From the NCBI RefSeq assembly GCF_902806445.1, contig NZ_LR760298.1:124001-188000 (forward strand): DNA of 64,000 bases, written 5' to 3'. Position 1 is the stretch's first letter, and each line of letters opens with the position of its first letter. The DNA comes from Listeria sp. PSOL-1. GTDB taxonomy: Bacteria; Bacillota; Bacilli; Lactobacillales; Listeriaceae. Of this stretch, positions 26,472 through 35,759 are shown piece by piece. The notes under the pieces were generated by a model. It ran no database searches. It had not been told where the DNA came from and saw only the letters and a list, made by a program, of their open reading frames with translations. The translations under genes and the position numbers were made by a program.

Positions 26472-28406
26472 ATGGAGATTTTTGAATTTATTCTTATTCT
26501 TTTAGGAATGGTTTTTATATCGAATGTATTAAGTCGATTTTTACCGAGTATTTCTATACCGCTAATTCAAATCGGTTTAGGTATTTTAATCGTTTTACCG
26601 TTTGAAAAATTTAATTTTAGTATTAATCCAGAATTATTTATGTTGTTATTTTTAGCACCACTACTTTTTAATGACGGAAAAAATACAGATAAAGTCGCTT
26701 TATGGAAATGGCGAAAACCGATTTTTTGGCTGTCAATTTGCTTAGTTTTTATTACGGTTTACGCACTTGGGATGTTAATTGGTGGCATGATCACTTCTCT
26801 TCCAGTTGCCGCTGCATTTGCACTTGCTGCTGCACTTGCGCCAACTGATGCAGTTGCTGTAAGTTCCTTAGCTGAAAAAGTTAAAATACCGAAAAAAGCT
26901 ATTCATATTTTAGAAGGCGAGTCTTTAATTAATGACGCTTCTGGCTTGGTTTCTTTTCAATTTGCTGTGCTCGCTTTGACAACAGGAACTTTTTCATTAC
27001 TTGATGCTGGAATGAAATTTGTACTAATTTCAATCGGAGGTATCGCCTTAGGGGTAGTGCTTAGCCTGATAAAGTGGGTCGTAACAACCGCTCTTAGACG
27101 ATTTGGAATTGAAAATATTATTTCTTTTTTATTGCTGGATTTACTTACACCGTTTCTGATTTTTTTAATTGCGGAAAGTTTAGAGGTTAATGGAATTTTG
27201 GCTGTGGTGAGTGCAGGAATGATGCAATCCATTGGCTATAGCAAAATGAATCCAGAAAGCGCAAGGTTAAATACGCTTTCTAAAAATACATGGTCGGTTC
27301 TTACATTTAGCTTAAATGGGGTTGTATTTATCTTACTTGGTACACAACTGCCACGCGTGGTTAGTGATGTCTGGTTTGATACTGGCATTTCAAATAGTGG
27401 CTTGGTCTTTTTAGTTCTTTGTATTACAGCAGGCCTACTTGTCTTACGCTTTTTACTATTATTTATTTTCCGTGCTTTTAGTGAAGAGAAAAAATCGTTT
27501 AAAGAACGGACTCGCGATAGTTTTTTATATACAATCTCTGGCGTTAGGGGGACGGTGACGCTTGTCAGTGCACTATCCCTTCCTTTTGTTATTCAAAATG
27601 GAGAAACGTTTGCTTCACGTAATTTGCTAATTGCACTTGCTGCAGGGGTTATTTTAACTACATTACTACTAGCCAATTTTGTATTGCCCCTTTTTGCTGA
27701 GAAAAAACAAAGCGATAGTGAACAAAATGAAGTTGTTATTTCTATTTTAAGAGACGTCATGAAAGATCTTAAAAAACAAGAAAACGGTGAAAATAAAGAT
27801 TATGTTCACTTTTTATCTCAGATTTATCAACAACGAATTCTTGAATTAAATCAGGATAAAGAGCACTTACGAAATGATGATTTAAAAATGAAAATTACTG
27901 TTTTAAACTGGGAAATTGAAAAAGCCGCATCGATGAAGAAAAAAGGCGAAGTTTCGGATAATAGCATTGGTCGTTTTATTAATAAACGCAATAAATATCT
28001 GTATATATTGACTAATGACAAAAAATATCGTAATAGAAGAAGAGCACTAATGACTGAATTAAGAGCACCTCAAGTAAATTTAAAGCAGCGAAAAAAGGAG
28101 CGTTGGACGCTTCAAGAAGAAACAAGAAAATATGTAACCCAGAAATTAGAAACATTGCCACATGGGTTTGTGAGCCCAGAAATGTATGATATCTATTTAA
28201 CACGCTATGAGGGTCGTGGCTTTACACACCTTGGCGGAAGAAATAAGCAAAATATGAAAGAAGAAATCGAAATTCTTGCTGAATATGCCATTCAAGTGGA
28301 ACGTGCTTTAATCCAAAAGTACTTTGAAAAAGGTGAATTATCACGTAAGGATATGAAGAAATGTCGTGAAGAAGTTTTAATTATGGAAAATGATTTGTTT
28401 AGTTAG
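26472..28406 (+). CDS. Sodium/proton antiporter, CPA1/NhaP type
   Basis: This membrane exchanger has 644 residues. About 12 membrane segments span residues 1-415, with the CPA1 core LAPLLFNDG, AALAPTDAVAV and EGESLINDASGLV; the Asp of LINDASG is the likely ion-binding residue. About 230 hydrophilic residues follow, rich in charged helices and probably cytosolic and regulatory. It exports Na+ (or K+) in exchange for H+ for salt and pH homeostasis. The ribosome site AAGGGGGAAAGG precedes ATG 26472. Confidence 0.92.
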   Translation: MEIFEFILILLGMVFISNVLSRFLPSISIPLIQIGLGILIVLPFEKFNFSINPELFMLLFLAPLLFNDGKNTDKVALWKWRKPIFWLSICLVFITVYALGMLIGGMITSLPVAAAFALAAALAPTDAVAVSSLAEKVKIPKKAIHILEGESLINDASGLVSFQFAVLALTTGTFSLLDAGMKFVLISIGGIALGVVLSLIKWVVTTALRRFGIENIISFLLLDLLTPFLIFLIAESLEVNGILAVVSAGMMQSIGYSKMNPESARLNTLSKNTWSVLTFSLNGVVFILLGTQLPRVVSDVWFDTGISNSGLVFLVLCITAGLLVLRFLLLFIFRAFSEEKKSFKERTRDSFLYTISGVRGTVTLVSALSLPFVIQNGETFASRNLLIALAAGVILTTLLLANFVLPLFAEKKQSDSEQNEVVISILRDVMKDLKKQENGENKDYVHFLSQIYQQRILELNQDKEHLRNDDLKMKITVLNWEIEKAASMKKKGEVSDNSIGRFINKRNKYLYILTNDKKYRNRRRALMTELRAPQVNLKQRKKERWTLQEETRKYVTQKLETLPHGFVSPEMYDIYLTRYEGRGFTHLGGRNKQNMKEEIEILAEYAIQVERALIQKYFEKGELSRKDMKKCREEVLIMENDLFS

Positions 28407-28439
28407 GTTGGGACATCAATAAGCTAGCGATCAGCCTTT

Positions 28440-28482
28440 TGCTTTGTGGGTTTCGTAAGAAAAAACCCACAAAGCAGTTTTT
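28440..28482. terminator. Bidirectional terminator antiporter / bioY
   Basis: TGCTTTGTGGGTTT (28440-28453) pairs with 28463-28476, with T-runs on both sides, between convergent genes. Confidence 0.85.
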
Positions 28483-28504
28483 AAGCTATGTAATCTTGTG
28501 GACT

Positions 28505-29053
28505 TTACGATTTTGGTAAAAGTTTCCCTGCAATTAAGCGTTCACGGATTAAAAGACCAATCCAGCCAGCAAGAATGGCTTTAAGAATGCCTGGGATTAA
28601 AAATGGTATCATACCTGCGTGAAATGCTTTACTAAATGTCATACCTGCGCTTATTTTGAGCCAAAGCACACCAAAAAGAAGCGTAACAAGAGCACCAATC
28701 AGGTTAGCGATAATCGCATTAATCTGAGTATAACCCAGTTTATCAAGATAATAACCTGTAATCCAAGCATTAAAGATAAAGCCTACAATAAACCCACCAG
28801 TTATACCTAAAAGAATACCCATTCCCGCAGCCATTCCTTGGAAAACAGGCATGCCAATCGCCCCGAGTGTAATATAAACACTAACGGCAATCGTACTATG
28901 CTTCGCGCCAAGAATTGTTGCTGCAAGCCCGACCGCAAAAGTTTGCGCCGTAAAGGGAATAGGGCCAATTGGAATAGCCACTTGAGCGAGTGCAGCAATG
29001 ATCCCCGCAAATAGTGCATCGACAATTAAAAATTTTAACTTTTGATGATTCAT
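28505..29053 (-). CDS. bioY: Biotin transporter substrate-binding protein BioY
   Basis: BioY is the membrane S component that binds biotin, working alone or with an ECF energising module. The product is 182 residues with six hydrophobic segments. Family motifs GPIPFTAQTFAVGLAATILG and TGGFIVGFIFNAWITGY are present, with the late acidic/Lys helix. ATG 29053 has AAGGGG upstream; the longer reading from 29113 would run through the operator. A BirA-type operator lies directly upstream, so biotin should repress it. Confidence 0.94.
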   Translation of the reverse strand: MNHQKLKFLIVDALFAGIIAALAQVAIPIGPIPFTAQTFAVGLAATILGAKHSTIAVSVYITLGAIGMPVFQGMAAGMGILLGITGGFIVGFIFNAWITGYYLDKLGYTQINAIIANLIGALVTLLFGVLWLKISAGMTFSKAFHAGMIPFLIPGILKAILAGWIGLLIRERLIAGKLLPKS

Positions 29054-29066
29054 GATACAACCCCTT

Positions 29067-29099
29067 AATGTTAACTTATATAAATAATAAGTTAACATT
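29067..29099. promoter_or_regulatory. BirA operator upstream of bioY
   Basis: A perfect inverted repeat, AATGTTAACTTA and its complement, with GTTAAC at 29070-29075 and 29091-29096 separated by exactly 15 bp. This is the GTTAAC-N15-GTTAAC architecture of Gram-positive BirA sites. It lies 14 bp before the bioY start codon. Confidence 0.85.
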
Positions 29100-29246
29100 A
29101 TTTTCTCTCTCAAGCAAGCTAAAATTCATAAAAATAGTCAAATAAAAAAGAAAGCGTTATAATAACAGGAACTTAAGAAAAATACATAAAATGATGAAAA
29201 AGCGGGTATAATTTATGTAACCCGGAAAGTAGAGGAGGAATAATAA

Positions 29247-29750
29247 ATGACTACGAGCGTCCGTAAAGCAAGTAAAGAGGATGTTACTGCTATTAAAAAT
29301 ATTGCTACACTTTCATGGCATAATACCTATAAAGATATTATCCCACAAGAAGTACAAGATGCCTTTTTAGCGAAATTTTATAATGAAAAGACATTAACTA
29401 ATCGTATCGAGGCGACGCCCTTTGCCCTTCTAATAAAAGATAAAAAAACAATTGGTTTTGTTAATTTTGTTGAATTAGCGAAAGGAAAAAGTGAATTGAC
29501 GGCATTTTATTTACATCCTGAATTCATCAATCAAGGGTATGGAACAGAACTTTTAGAAGAAGGTATGAATCTGTTTCATATACCACTCCCGATGTCAGTA
29601 AATGTTGAGAAACAAAATGAGGCAGCAATCCGTTTTTATGAAGCAAAAGGATTTGAAAAAGCGGAAGAGTTTGTGGAAGATTTTTATGGCTATGGTTTAG
29701 CAACAATCCGTTATCAACTACTACACCACGTTGAAGAAGACGAGGTCTAA
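29247..29750 (+). CDS. GNAT family N-acetyltransferase
   Basis: An acetyl-CoA-dependent acetyltransferase of 167 residues. It has N-terminal [16 protein letters not shown], the strand [24 protein letters not shown] with the acetyl-CoA loop QGYGTE, and C-terminal [20 protein letters not shown]. The substrate is unknown; the pattern is of the spermidine/amino-acid acetyltransferase type. The ribosome site AGAGGAGGA precedes ATG 29247. Confidence 0.88.
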   Translation: MTTSVRKASKEDVTAIKNIATLSWHNTYKDIIPQEVQDAFLAKFYNEKTLTNRIEATPFALLIKDKKTIGFVNFVELAKGKSELTAFYLHPEFINQGYGTELLEEGMNLFHIPLPMSVNVEKQNEAAIRFYEAKGFEKAEEFVEDFYGYGLATIRYQLLHHVEEDEV

Positions 29751-29771
29751 TCAAACGAAAGGCCATCCGAT

Positions 29772-29940
29772 TAAAAAAGAAAGCGTAGGTATTACATTTC
29801 GAATACGACAAATCGAGAGAAAGCGTTTGCCTTGAAGAGGTTTGCCAGAAGCCGGAAGCGGAGCGTACGACTGTACGTGAGAACCGGAAGTCTGGCAAGC
29901 CTCTTCAATGTGAGCGCTTGTCGTTTGTGTATGTTCAGCC
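29772..29940 (-). repeat. Dispersed 3'-end palindromic repeat, copy C (reverse)
   Basis: This copy is inverted and begins about 7 bp beyond the stop of the minus-strand gene ending at 29947, so it keeps the family rule of following a stop codon in the sense direction. Arms 29834-29849 (GAAGAGGTTTGCCAGA) and 29891-29906 pair over 16 bp with one T-G pair. Confidence 0.85.
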
Positions 29941-29946
29941 CCTTTT

Positions 29947-30336
29947 TTATTTAGATGAGGCTGCTTTACCACTATGTGAGTATCCACCGCGAAAAATGAA
30001 GAAAATCACGCTAAGGGATGTCGCAATGATCCCACCAAGAGCTGAAAGTAGAATGATCATGAGTGTAGTAGCTAATTGGAGAATACCTAGAACCACGACA
30101 GTGATCAAAACGCCATAAATCAATCCATACATTGCAAATCTTGCTAATGTCGCTTTTTTACTAAATCCATAGTAAATTTCAGCGATTGTTGCACCCACGA
30201 AGATTGATGGAGCAGCAAACAGAATAGCTGCGAAGATAAGCTCTAGCGTTAGTTTATCAAATAGTAAACCTTCCATTCCAATGACAGCAAAAATCCCCAA
30301 AATAAAGACCGTTAAATAAGCAAAAATAAAACGCAA
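29947..30336 (-). CDS. Small membrane protein, unknown function
   Basis: The product has 129 residues and four hydrophobic segments with short loops, ending in a Gly/Ser-rich tail (GGYSHSGKAASSK). I recognise no family. I chose TTG 30336 because GGAGG at 30345-30349 (minus strand) lies eight bases upstream; the GTG at 30345 is part of that ribosome site. Confidence 0.65.
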   Translation of the reverse strand: MRFIFAYLTVFILGIFAVIGMEGLLFDKLTLELIFAAILFAAPSIFVGATIAEIYYGFSKKATLARFAMYGLIYGVLITVVVLGILQLATTLMIILLSALGGIIATSLSVIFFIFRGGYSHSGKAASSK

Positions 30337-30428
30337 TATTGCCACCTCCGATAATATATTAGTATAGCAAATAAATAAGAATTACGGAAAAATTTGCCAA
30401 AGAGGCGCTGTTTATACCGGATCTGGGC

Positions 30429-30467
30429 TTGACAAATACATAAAAAGAAATATATACTTAATTAAGT
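30429..30467 (+). promoter_or_regulatory. Promoter and palindromic operator of the MarR-ABC operon
   Basis: TTGACA (30429-30434), 18 bp, then TATACT (30453-30458). The perfect 12-bp palindrome ACTTAATTAAGT (30456-30467) overlaps the -10, a likely autoregulatory site for the MarR protein encoded 26 bp downstream. Confidence 0.65.
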
Positions 30468-30492
30468 TAACTAATTAAAAGGAGGGGCTATA

Positions 30493-30984
30493 TTGGAAGA
30501 TAATCTAGGTCATTCCGTCATTAAAGCTTTTATGAATTTTAAACGTGCAGAACTGCTTGGTTTTCACTTTGAAGGTTATACTCGTGCTGAAATTCGTTTT
30601 CTTTTCATTCTCTTTCATGGTCTAAAAAAAGATAAAAGCAAAATGGGCATGAAAGTTTCCGATATCGGTCAATTGCTTCGTGTTTCAAAACCAAGCGTTA
30701 CACAACAAATCAATGCACTAGAAAAAAAAGGTTTGATCAATCGTACACAAAATCCAGAAGACAAACGCGCTGTTTATTTAACCTTTACTGAAAAAGGCAA
30801 TAAACTAATGAAACAAGTCATTAAAAAAATTCAAGCAAACTTTGAAGATATGCGTGATTATATTGGTGAAGAAGATATGAAAACACTGATTTATTTGCTT
30901 GAAAAATTAACAGATTACCTTAATCATAAAGGTAAAGAAGAAGGAGGTGTAGTGCCAAATGATGAAACTGATGAAACGCCTTAA
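30493..30984 (+). CDS. MarR family transcriptional regulator
   Basis: A winged-helix regulator of 163 residues. The helix-turn-helix and wing span about residues 55-105 (VSDIGQLLRVSKPSVTQQINALEKKGLINRT then NPEDKRAVYLTFTEKG). It likely represses its own operon with the two ABC exporter genes and is released by a drug-like ligand. The start is TTG 30493 with GGAGGGG upstream. It overlaps the following gene by 26 bp. This MarR-ABC-ABC order also occurs in L. monocytogenes. Confidence 0.92.
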   Translation: MEDNLGHSVIKAFMNFKRAELLGFHFEGYTRAEIRFLFILFHGLKKDKSKMGMKVSDIGQLLRVSKPSVTQQINALEKKGLINRTQNPEDKRAVYLTFTEKGNKLMKQVIKKIQANFEDMRDYIGEEDMKTLIYLLEKLTDYLNHKGKEEGGVVPNDETDETP

Positions 30985-32683
30985 ATCTTATTGGTTAGGA
31001 ATTGTCATTGTTTTAGGCTTAACTTTTATTCAAGTGCTAGGCCAACTTTACTTACCGACGATTATGTCAAATATTATCGATAAAGGTGTCGTCCAAGGAG
31101 ATAAGGCTTACATTTGGAAAATGGGATCGTTCATGTTGCTTATTTCCGCATTGGCTGTAGTTCTTTCGGTGGTTATTGTTTACATAGCCTCGCGAATTGC
31201 AATGGGCTTTGGGCGTGAACTTCGTGATAAAATTTTTACACGTGTGGAAAGTTTTTCGCTGCAAGAAAACAATAAAATAGGCACAGCTTCTTTAATTACA
31301 AGAACAACCAATGATGTTGTCCAAATCCAAAATGTTTTATATATGATGCTTAGAATGATGGTGATGGCTCCAATTATGCTGGTTGGTGGAATTATCATGG
31401 CTGTTGGGCGAGATGCCAAATTGTCGCTTATTTTTGTTATTGTTTTACCAATATTATTAATGTTGGTGATTGCAATTGGCGGTAAAGCAATGCCAAAGTT
31501 CAAAGCATTACAAAAGAAAATGGATAAATTAAACCGCGTAATCCGTGAGGGTTTGACTGGGATTCGGGTTATTCGGGCTTTTAATCGTAATCAAGATGAA
31601 CTAAAGAAATTTGAAGAGGCAAACAACGATTACGCTTCTACTGCCATTGGGGTTAACCGGTTGCTTTCACTTATGAGTCCGCTAATGATGTTACTTATGA
31701 ATCTAACAAGTATTGCAATTGTTTGGATTGGTGCACATTTGATTGGTGAAGGTAGTATGCAGGTTGGGGACTTGATGGCGTTTATTCAATATGCGATGCA
31801 AATTATGATGAGCTTTATGATGTTATCTGCAGTATTTATTTTCATTCCACGTGCTGGAGCTTCTGCTGAACGTATTAATGAAGTTCTTGATATGGAACCA
31901 GAAATTCTTGATCCGAAAGCGTCCAAAAATACTGAACAGAAAGCATTGCTGGAATTTGATCATGTCACATTTCGTTATGCTGGCGCTGAAAAGCCAGCAC
32001 TTGATAACATTACTTTTAAAGCAGCAGCTGGAGAAACCATTGCCATCATCGGAAGTACTGGTGCAGGTAAGTCCACCTTGATTAACATGATTCCGCGCTT
32101 TTATGATGTAGAAAGTGGGGTTGTTCGTGTTAATGGAGTTGATGTTCGCGAACAAAATCAAGATGAACTACGCCAAAAAATTGGATTAGTTCCTCAAAAA
32201 GCTGTTCTTTTTACTGGGAGCATTGAAACAAATATGAGATATGGTAAAGAAGAAGCGACAGATGATGAAATTTGGCAGGCACTTGCTATTTCGCAAGCTA
32301 AAGATTTTGTCTCTAAATTAAGTCGTGGTATCAAGACGCATGTGGAGCAAGGTGGAAATAACTTCTCTGGTGGTCAAAAGCAAAGATTGGCGATTGCCCG
32401 GGCACTTATTCGTAAACCAGAAATTTATATTTTTGACGATAGTTTTTCAGCGCTAGACTTTAAAACAGATGCAGAGCTAAGAGGTGCGCTTTTAAATGAA
32501 ACCAAAGAAGCCGTTACACTTATTGTGGCTCAGCGAATAACTTCTGTTGTGGATGCCGATCGAATCATTGTTTTAGATGAGGGAAAAGTAGCAGGTATCG
32601 GAACACATACTGAATTAAAAGAGCATAATGCGATTTATCAAGAAATTATGCGCTCACAACTTTCAGAGGAGGAGATAGCATGA
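30959..32683 (+). CDS. ABC multidrug exporter half-transporter (subunit 1)
   Basis: A 574-residue half-transporter: six membrane segments (about 10-300), then an ATPase with Walker A GSTGAGKST (about 364), Q-loop, signature FSGGQKQRLAIARAL and Walker B IYIFDDSFSALD. Walker B ends in Asp-Asp where a catalytic Glu is usual, so this ATP site may be degenerate, as in one half of many heterodimeric exporters. The partner is the next gene, which overlaps by 4 bp. Substrates are likely hydrophobic drugs or peptides. Confidence 0.93.
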   Translation: MMKLMKRLKSYWLGIVIVLGLTFIQVLGQLYLPTIMSNIIDKGVVQGDKAYIWKMGSFMLLISALAVVLSVVIVYIASRIAMGFGRELRDKIFTRVESFSLQENNKIGTASLITRTTNDVVQIQNVLYMMLRMMVMAPIMLVGGIIMAVGRDAKLSLIFVIVLPILLMLVIAIGGKAMPKFKALQKKMDKLNRVIREGLTGIRVIRAFNRNQDELKKFEEANNDYASTAIGVNRLLSLMSPLMMLLMNLTSIAIVWIGAHLIGEGSMQVGDLMAFIQYAMQIMMSFMMLSAVFIFIPRAGASAERINEVLDMEPEILDPKASKNTEQKALLEFDHVTFRYAGAEKPALDNITFKAAAGETIAIIGSTGAGKSTLINMIPRFYDVESGVVRVNGVDVREQNQDELRQKIGLVPQKAVLFTGSIETNMRYGKEEATDDEIWQALAISQAKDFVSKLSRGIKTHVEQGGNNFSGGQKQRLAIARALIRKPEIYIFDDSFSALDFKTDAELRGALLNETKEAVTLIVAQRITSVVDADRIIVLDEGKVAGIGTHTELKEHNAIYQEIMRSQLSEEEIA

Positions 32684-34494
32684 GTCCAGGACCAAGAGGC
32701 GGAGGGATGGGAAGTCCAGTAGCAAAGCCCAAGAATTTTAACAAAACATTATTCCGCTTGCTAGGCTACATGAAGCCGCGTACATTTTCGATCATGGTTG
32801 TCTTTGTTTTTGCGATTCTCTCAACTATTTTTAATATTTTTAGTCCACGTGAATTAGGGAAAGCGACAACAGAAATTTTTGAAGGGCTGATGGGTCCTAA
32901 TGGAATTAATGATGATAAAATTTTTGATATTTTATTTTTTGTTTTTTTACTTTATATTGGAAGTTCCGTTTTTAATTTTATCCAGCAATTTGTGATGTCT
33001 AGTGTGGCGCAACGAACGGTATATGATATGCGTAAAGATTTAAAAGCTAAAATGGCACGTTTGCCGCTCCGTTATTACGATACTAGATCAAATGGTGATA
33101 TTTTAAGCCGTGCTGTAAATGATATGGATAATATTGCTAACACATTGCAACAATCCCTTACACAAGCGATTACCGCAGTAATTCAAGTTGTTGGTGTCTT
33201 AATTATGATGTTAACAATTAGTTGGCAAATGACATTGATTGTTGTTTGTACAGTACCACTTAGTATCCTTGTTGTTGCAATAATTGCCGGGAAGTCGCAA
33301 AAGTACTTTGCTGCGCAGCAAGGAAACTTAGGCATTTTAAATGATGCTGTTGAAGAAACTTACAGTGGCCAAACGATTATTAAGGCATTTGGTCAGGAAA
33401 AAAATACACTAGCAAAGTTTGAAAAAGTAAACAGTGATTATTATCAGTCAGCTAAGAAAGCACAATTTATTTCTGGGATTATGATGCCAATGATGCAGTT
33501 TATTGGAAATTTAGGCTATGTGGCGGTCTGCGTTGGTGGAGGGATTTTTGTTACCAATGGAACTTTAAAAGTTGGGGATATCCAGTCTTTTACACAATAC
33601 GTACAACTTTTTTCACAACCAATTGCTAGTGTGGCCAATATTGCTAATGTCATTCAATCGACCATTGCTTCAGCTGAACGTGTATTTGAAATGATGGATC
33701 AACAAGAAGAAGTAGACCATATCCCAGAACAAATCCCAGTAGCTCAAGGAGAAGAGCATAAAATTGTGTTCGATCACGTAAAATTTGGCTATACTACGGA
33801 TAAACCACTTATGACGGATCTTAATATTGAAGTAGAAGAAGGTCAAATGGTGGCAATTGTAGGGCCGACTGGTGCTGGGAAAACGACGATTATTAATTTA
33901 TTAATGCGCTTTTACGATGTAGATGCAGGAGAAATTCGCATTGAAGGCATTGATACAAGAGATATGACAAAAGAGCAAGTTCGTGCCAAATTTGGGATGG
34001 TATTACAAGATACATGGCTGTTTAATGGTACAATTGCTGATAATATAGCTTATGGACGTGATGGGGCTTCCCAAGAAGAAGTCGTTCTTGCGGCAAAAGC
34101 GGCCTATGCAGATGATTTTATTCGCCGATTACCTGATGGCTATCTTACAATCTTAAATGAGGAAGGATCAAATATTTCTCAAGGGCAAAAGCAATTGCTT
34201 ACGATTGCTCGAGCTATTTTGTCTGATCCATCTATTTTAATTCTTGATGAAGCAACATCAAGTGTAGATACAAGAACAGAGCTTAATATCCAAAAAGCAA
34301 TGGGTAATTTAATGAAAGATAGAACTAGTTTTGTTATTGCACATAGATTATCGACCATTCGCGATGCAGATCTTATTTTAGTCATGAATCAAGGAACCGT
34401 TATCGAGCAAGGAACCCATCAAGAATTGTTGAGTGAAAACGGATTTTACGCTGATCTTTATAATAGTCAATTTACTGGTTCAAAAGCAGTCTAA
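32680..34494 (+). CDS. ABC multidrug exporter half-transporter (subunit 2)
   Basis: A 604-residue partner subunit with a Gly/Pro-rich start, six membrane segments and an ATPase. Walker A is GPTGAGKTT. The signature loop reads ISQGQKQLLTIARA, Ser-Gln instead of Ser-Gly. Walker B is ILILDEATSSVD with the catalytic Glu. So the pair has one canonical catalytic Glu and one canonical LSGGQ-like motif on opposite subunits, the usual asymmetry of BmrCD/LmrCD-type heterodimers. It starts at ATGA overlapping the stop of subunit 1. Confidence 0.93.
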   Translation: MSPGPRGGGMGSPVAKPKNFNKTLFRLLGYMKPRTFSIMVVFVFAILSTIFNIFSPRELGKATTEIFEGLMGPNGINDDKIFDILFFVFLLYIGSSVFNFIQQFVMSSVAQRTVYDMRKDLKAKMARLPLRYYDTRSNGDILSRAVNDMDNIANTLQQSLTQAITAVIQVVGVLIMMLTISWQMTLIVVCTVPLSILVVAIIAGKSQKYFAAQQGNLGILNDAVEETYSGQTIIKAFGQEKNTLAKFEKVNSDYYQSAKKAQFISGIMMPMMQFIGNLGYVAVCVGGGIFVTNGTLKVGDIQSFTQYVQLFSQPIASVANIANVIQSTIASAERVFEMMDQQEEVDHIPEQIPVAQGEEHKIVFDHVKFGYTTDKPLMTDLNIEVEEGQMVAIVGPTGAGKTTIINLLMRFYDVDAGEIRIEGIDTRDMTKEQVRAKFGMVLQDTWLFNGTIADNIAYGRDGASQEEVVLAAKAAYADDFIRRLPDGYLTILNEEGSNISQGQKQLLTIARAILSDPSILILDEATSSVDTRTELNIQKAMGNLMKDRTSFVIAHRLSTIRDADLILVMNQGTVIEQGTHQELLSENGFYADLYNSQFTGSKAV

Positions 34495-34504
34495 TGATGA
34501 AGCA

Positions 34505-34546
34505 AAATTTCCTTTGTTAGTTTTTCTAATAAAGGAAATTTTTTTA
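34505..34546 (+). terminator. Terminator of the MarR-ABC operon
   Basis: AAATTTCCTTT (34505-34515) pairs with 34531-34541, with an inner TTAG/CTAA pair, followed by a T-run. Confidence 0.8.
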
Positions 34547-34622
34547 TGAAAAAATGCATTGAGCAAATACATTGTTCTTGTATTGCAAAAATTATATGAT
34601 AATTTTTGAGTGAGGTGAAAAT

Positions 34623-34931
34623 ATGTATCAATCAATAACTACAGCTGAATTTGAGCAATATTTGATAAAAAATAGCCCCTATCTGATTGACCTTCGTGAG
34701 CCTACTGATTTTCTTTTGGCGCATATTCCAAATGCGCATAATATTCCTATGGATGAATTAGCTTTAGCGTGGGAAGATTTAGAGCCAGACAAGCAGTATT
34801 ATCTTATTTGTTATATGGGGAAGCGATCTAGTCAAGCTTCTGAATTTTTGACAAATAAAGGGTTTCAAGCGATCAATATTTTAGGTGGTATGGATGCATG
34901 GCTAGGGGATGTTACAACTTTGTTAAGATAA
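34623..34931 (+). CDS. Rhodanese-like domain protein
   Basis: A single-domain rhodanese of 102 residues. The active loop CYMGKRS places the catalytic Cys at C63, and LIDLREPTDFLLAHIPNAHNIP is the typical N-terminal signature. It probably carries persulfide sulfur; the partner is unknown. AGGTG lies before ATG 34623. A GC-rich hairpin at 34937-34964 follows the stop and overlaps the end of the convergent MerR gene, with little T-run. Confidence 0.9.
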   Translation: MYQSITTAEFEQYLIKNSPYLIDLREPTDFLLAHIPNAHNIPMDELALAWEDLEPDKQYYLICYMGKRSSQASEFLTNKGFQAINILGGMDAWLGDVTTLLR

Positions 34932-34952
34932 GCAATGAGCGCCTAAGAACAA

Positions 34953-35675
34953 TTAAAGGCGCTCTTCCAACAGATAGCTTATCTTAGGCCGATGGAGCTC
35001 GTAAGTGATGATTTCACGAATAAAGAATTCGGAAGTTGGCTGCACTAAGACGTGTTCTAAATCTTCTTTTGTTCCCCTTGTAAGTTTAAATGTTCCAGCT
35101 GAAATTTTTTTGATGAGCGGACTATTTACCATTTCATCGAGGTCAACACCGATGAAATTTTCCGTTTGGCTTTGGTAATAAGATATAAATTGTTTGTAGC
35201 TTTTAGACAGTCTGGCAGCTTTCAAAGCAGTAAATAGCAATGTGTAGTCTTGGTTGTTAAATTTGTGAATGTCTGAGGGGACAGCAAAAAAATAGCGATC
35301 TGGATAAAAATTTTCGCATGACTGCCGAAAAGGCAATTTTACATAGTGAGTATGACGGTGAATAAGCCATTTTTTTCGTTTGATTTTGCGTTCTTCTGCT
35401 TCTAATGATTGTAGATTTAGAGCTAACTGATCTTGAATGGCGTTTTTTTGTGGATGAAGCAAAAGTTGCTTGATTTCTTTTAAAGAAAGACCTGTGTATT
35501 GTAGCATTTGAATGATATGTAATAGAAGAGTTTGTTCTTTTTGATAATAGCGATAACCGGTTTTATTATCAATTTCAGCAGGAGAAAAAAGCGAAATTTG
35601 ATCATAATAACGCAGCCTTTGAATGGAAATCTCACTTAACTTTGCCATTTCGCCAATGGTTAATAATTTTGTCAT
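34953..35675 (-). CDS. MerR family regulator (BmrR-like) with ligand domain
   Basis: The product is 240 residues. The N-terminal MerR winged helix (LTIGEMAKLSEISIQRLRYYDQISLFSPAEID) is followed by a coiled-coil dimerisation helix (about 75-110). A C-terminal domain of about 130 residues is built like the effector-binding domains of multidrug-type MerR proteins. ATG 35675 follows GGAGGTAAAC. The protein should act on the divergent 19-bp-spacer promoter at 35696-35726. Confidence 0.88.
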   Translation of the reverse strand: MTKLLTIGEMAKLSEISIQRLRYYDQISLFSPAEIDNKTGYRYYQKEQTLLLHIIQMLQYTGLSLKEIKQLLLHPQKNAIQDQLALNLQSLEAEERKIKRKKWLIHRHTHYVKLPFRQSCENFYPDRYFFAVPSDIHKFNNQDYTLLFTALKAARLSKSYKQFISYYQSQTENFIGVDLDEMVNSPLIKKISAGTFKLTRGTKEDLEHVLVQPTSEFFIREIITYELHRPKISYLLEERL

Positions 35676-35695
35676 GTTTACCTCCAAAAAATAAA

Positions 35696-35726
35696 TTGAC
35701 TCTATAGTAGCTATAGGCTTTATAGT
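35696..35726 (+). promoter_or_regulatory. MerR-type promoter with 19-bp spacer
   Basis: TTGACT (35696-35701) and TATAGT (35721-35726) are 19 bp apart, the overlong spacing that MerR proteins correct by twisting DNA. The spacer holds the dyad CTATAG-TAG-CTATAG (35702-35716). The divergent MerR gene starts 21 bp away. Confidence 0.75.
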
Positions 35727-35759
35727 AAAAATATAAAGAAGAAAATGAGGTGGTTTAAT

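Noticed and set aside
26957-27232. Minus-strand open frame inside the antiporter gene
   Set aside because: Shadow of the antiporter frame, no start signal, no family resemblance.
34937-34964. GAGCGCCT/AGGCGCTC hairpin as a strong terminator
   Set aside because: The stem is good but there is no T-run on the plus strand and it overlaps the last codons of the convergent MerR gene; it is mentioned only in the rhodanese entry.
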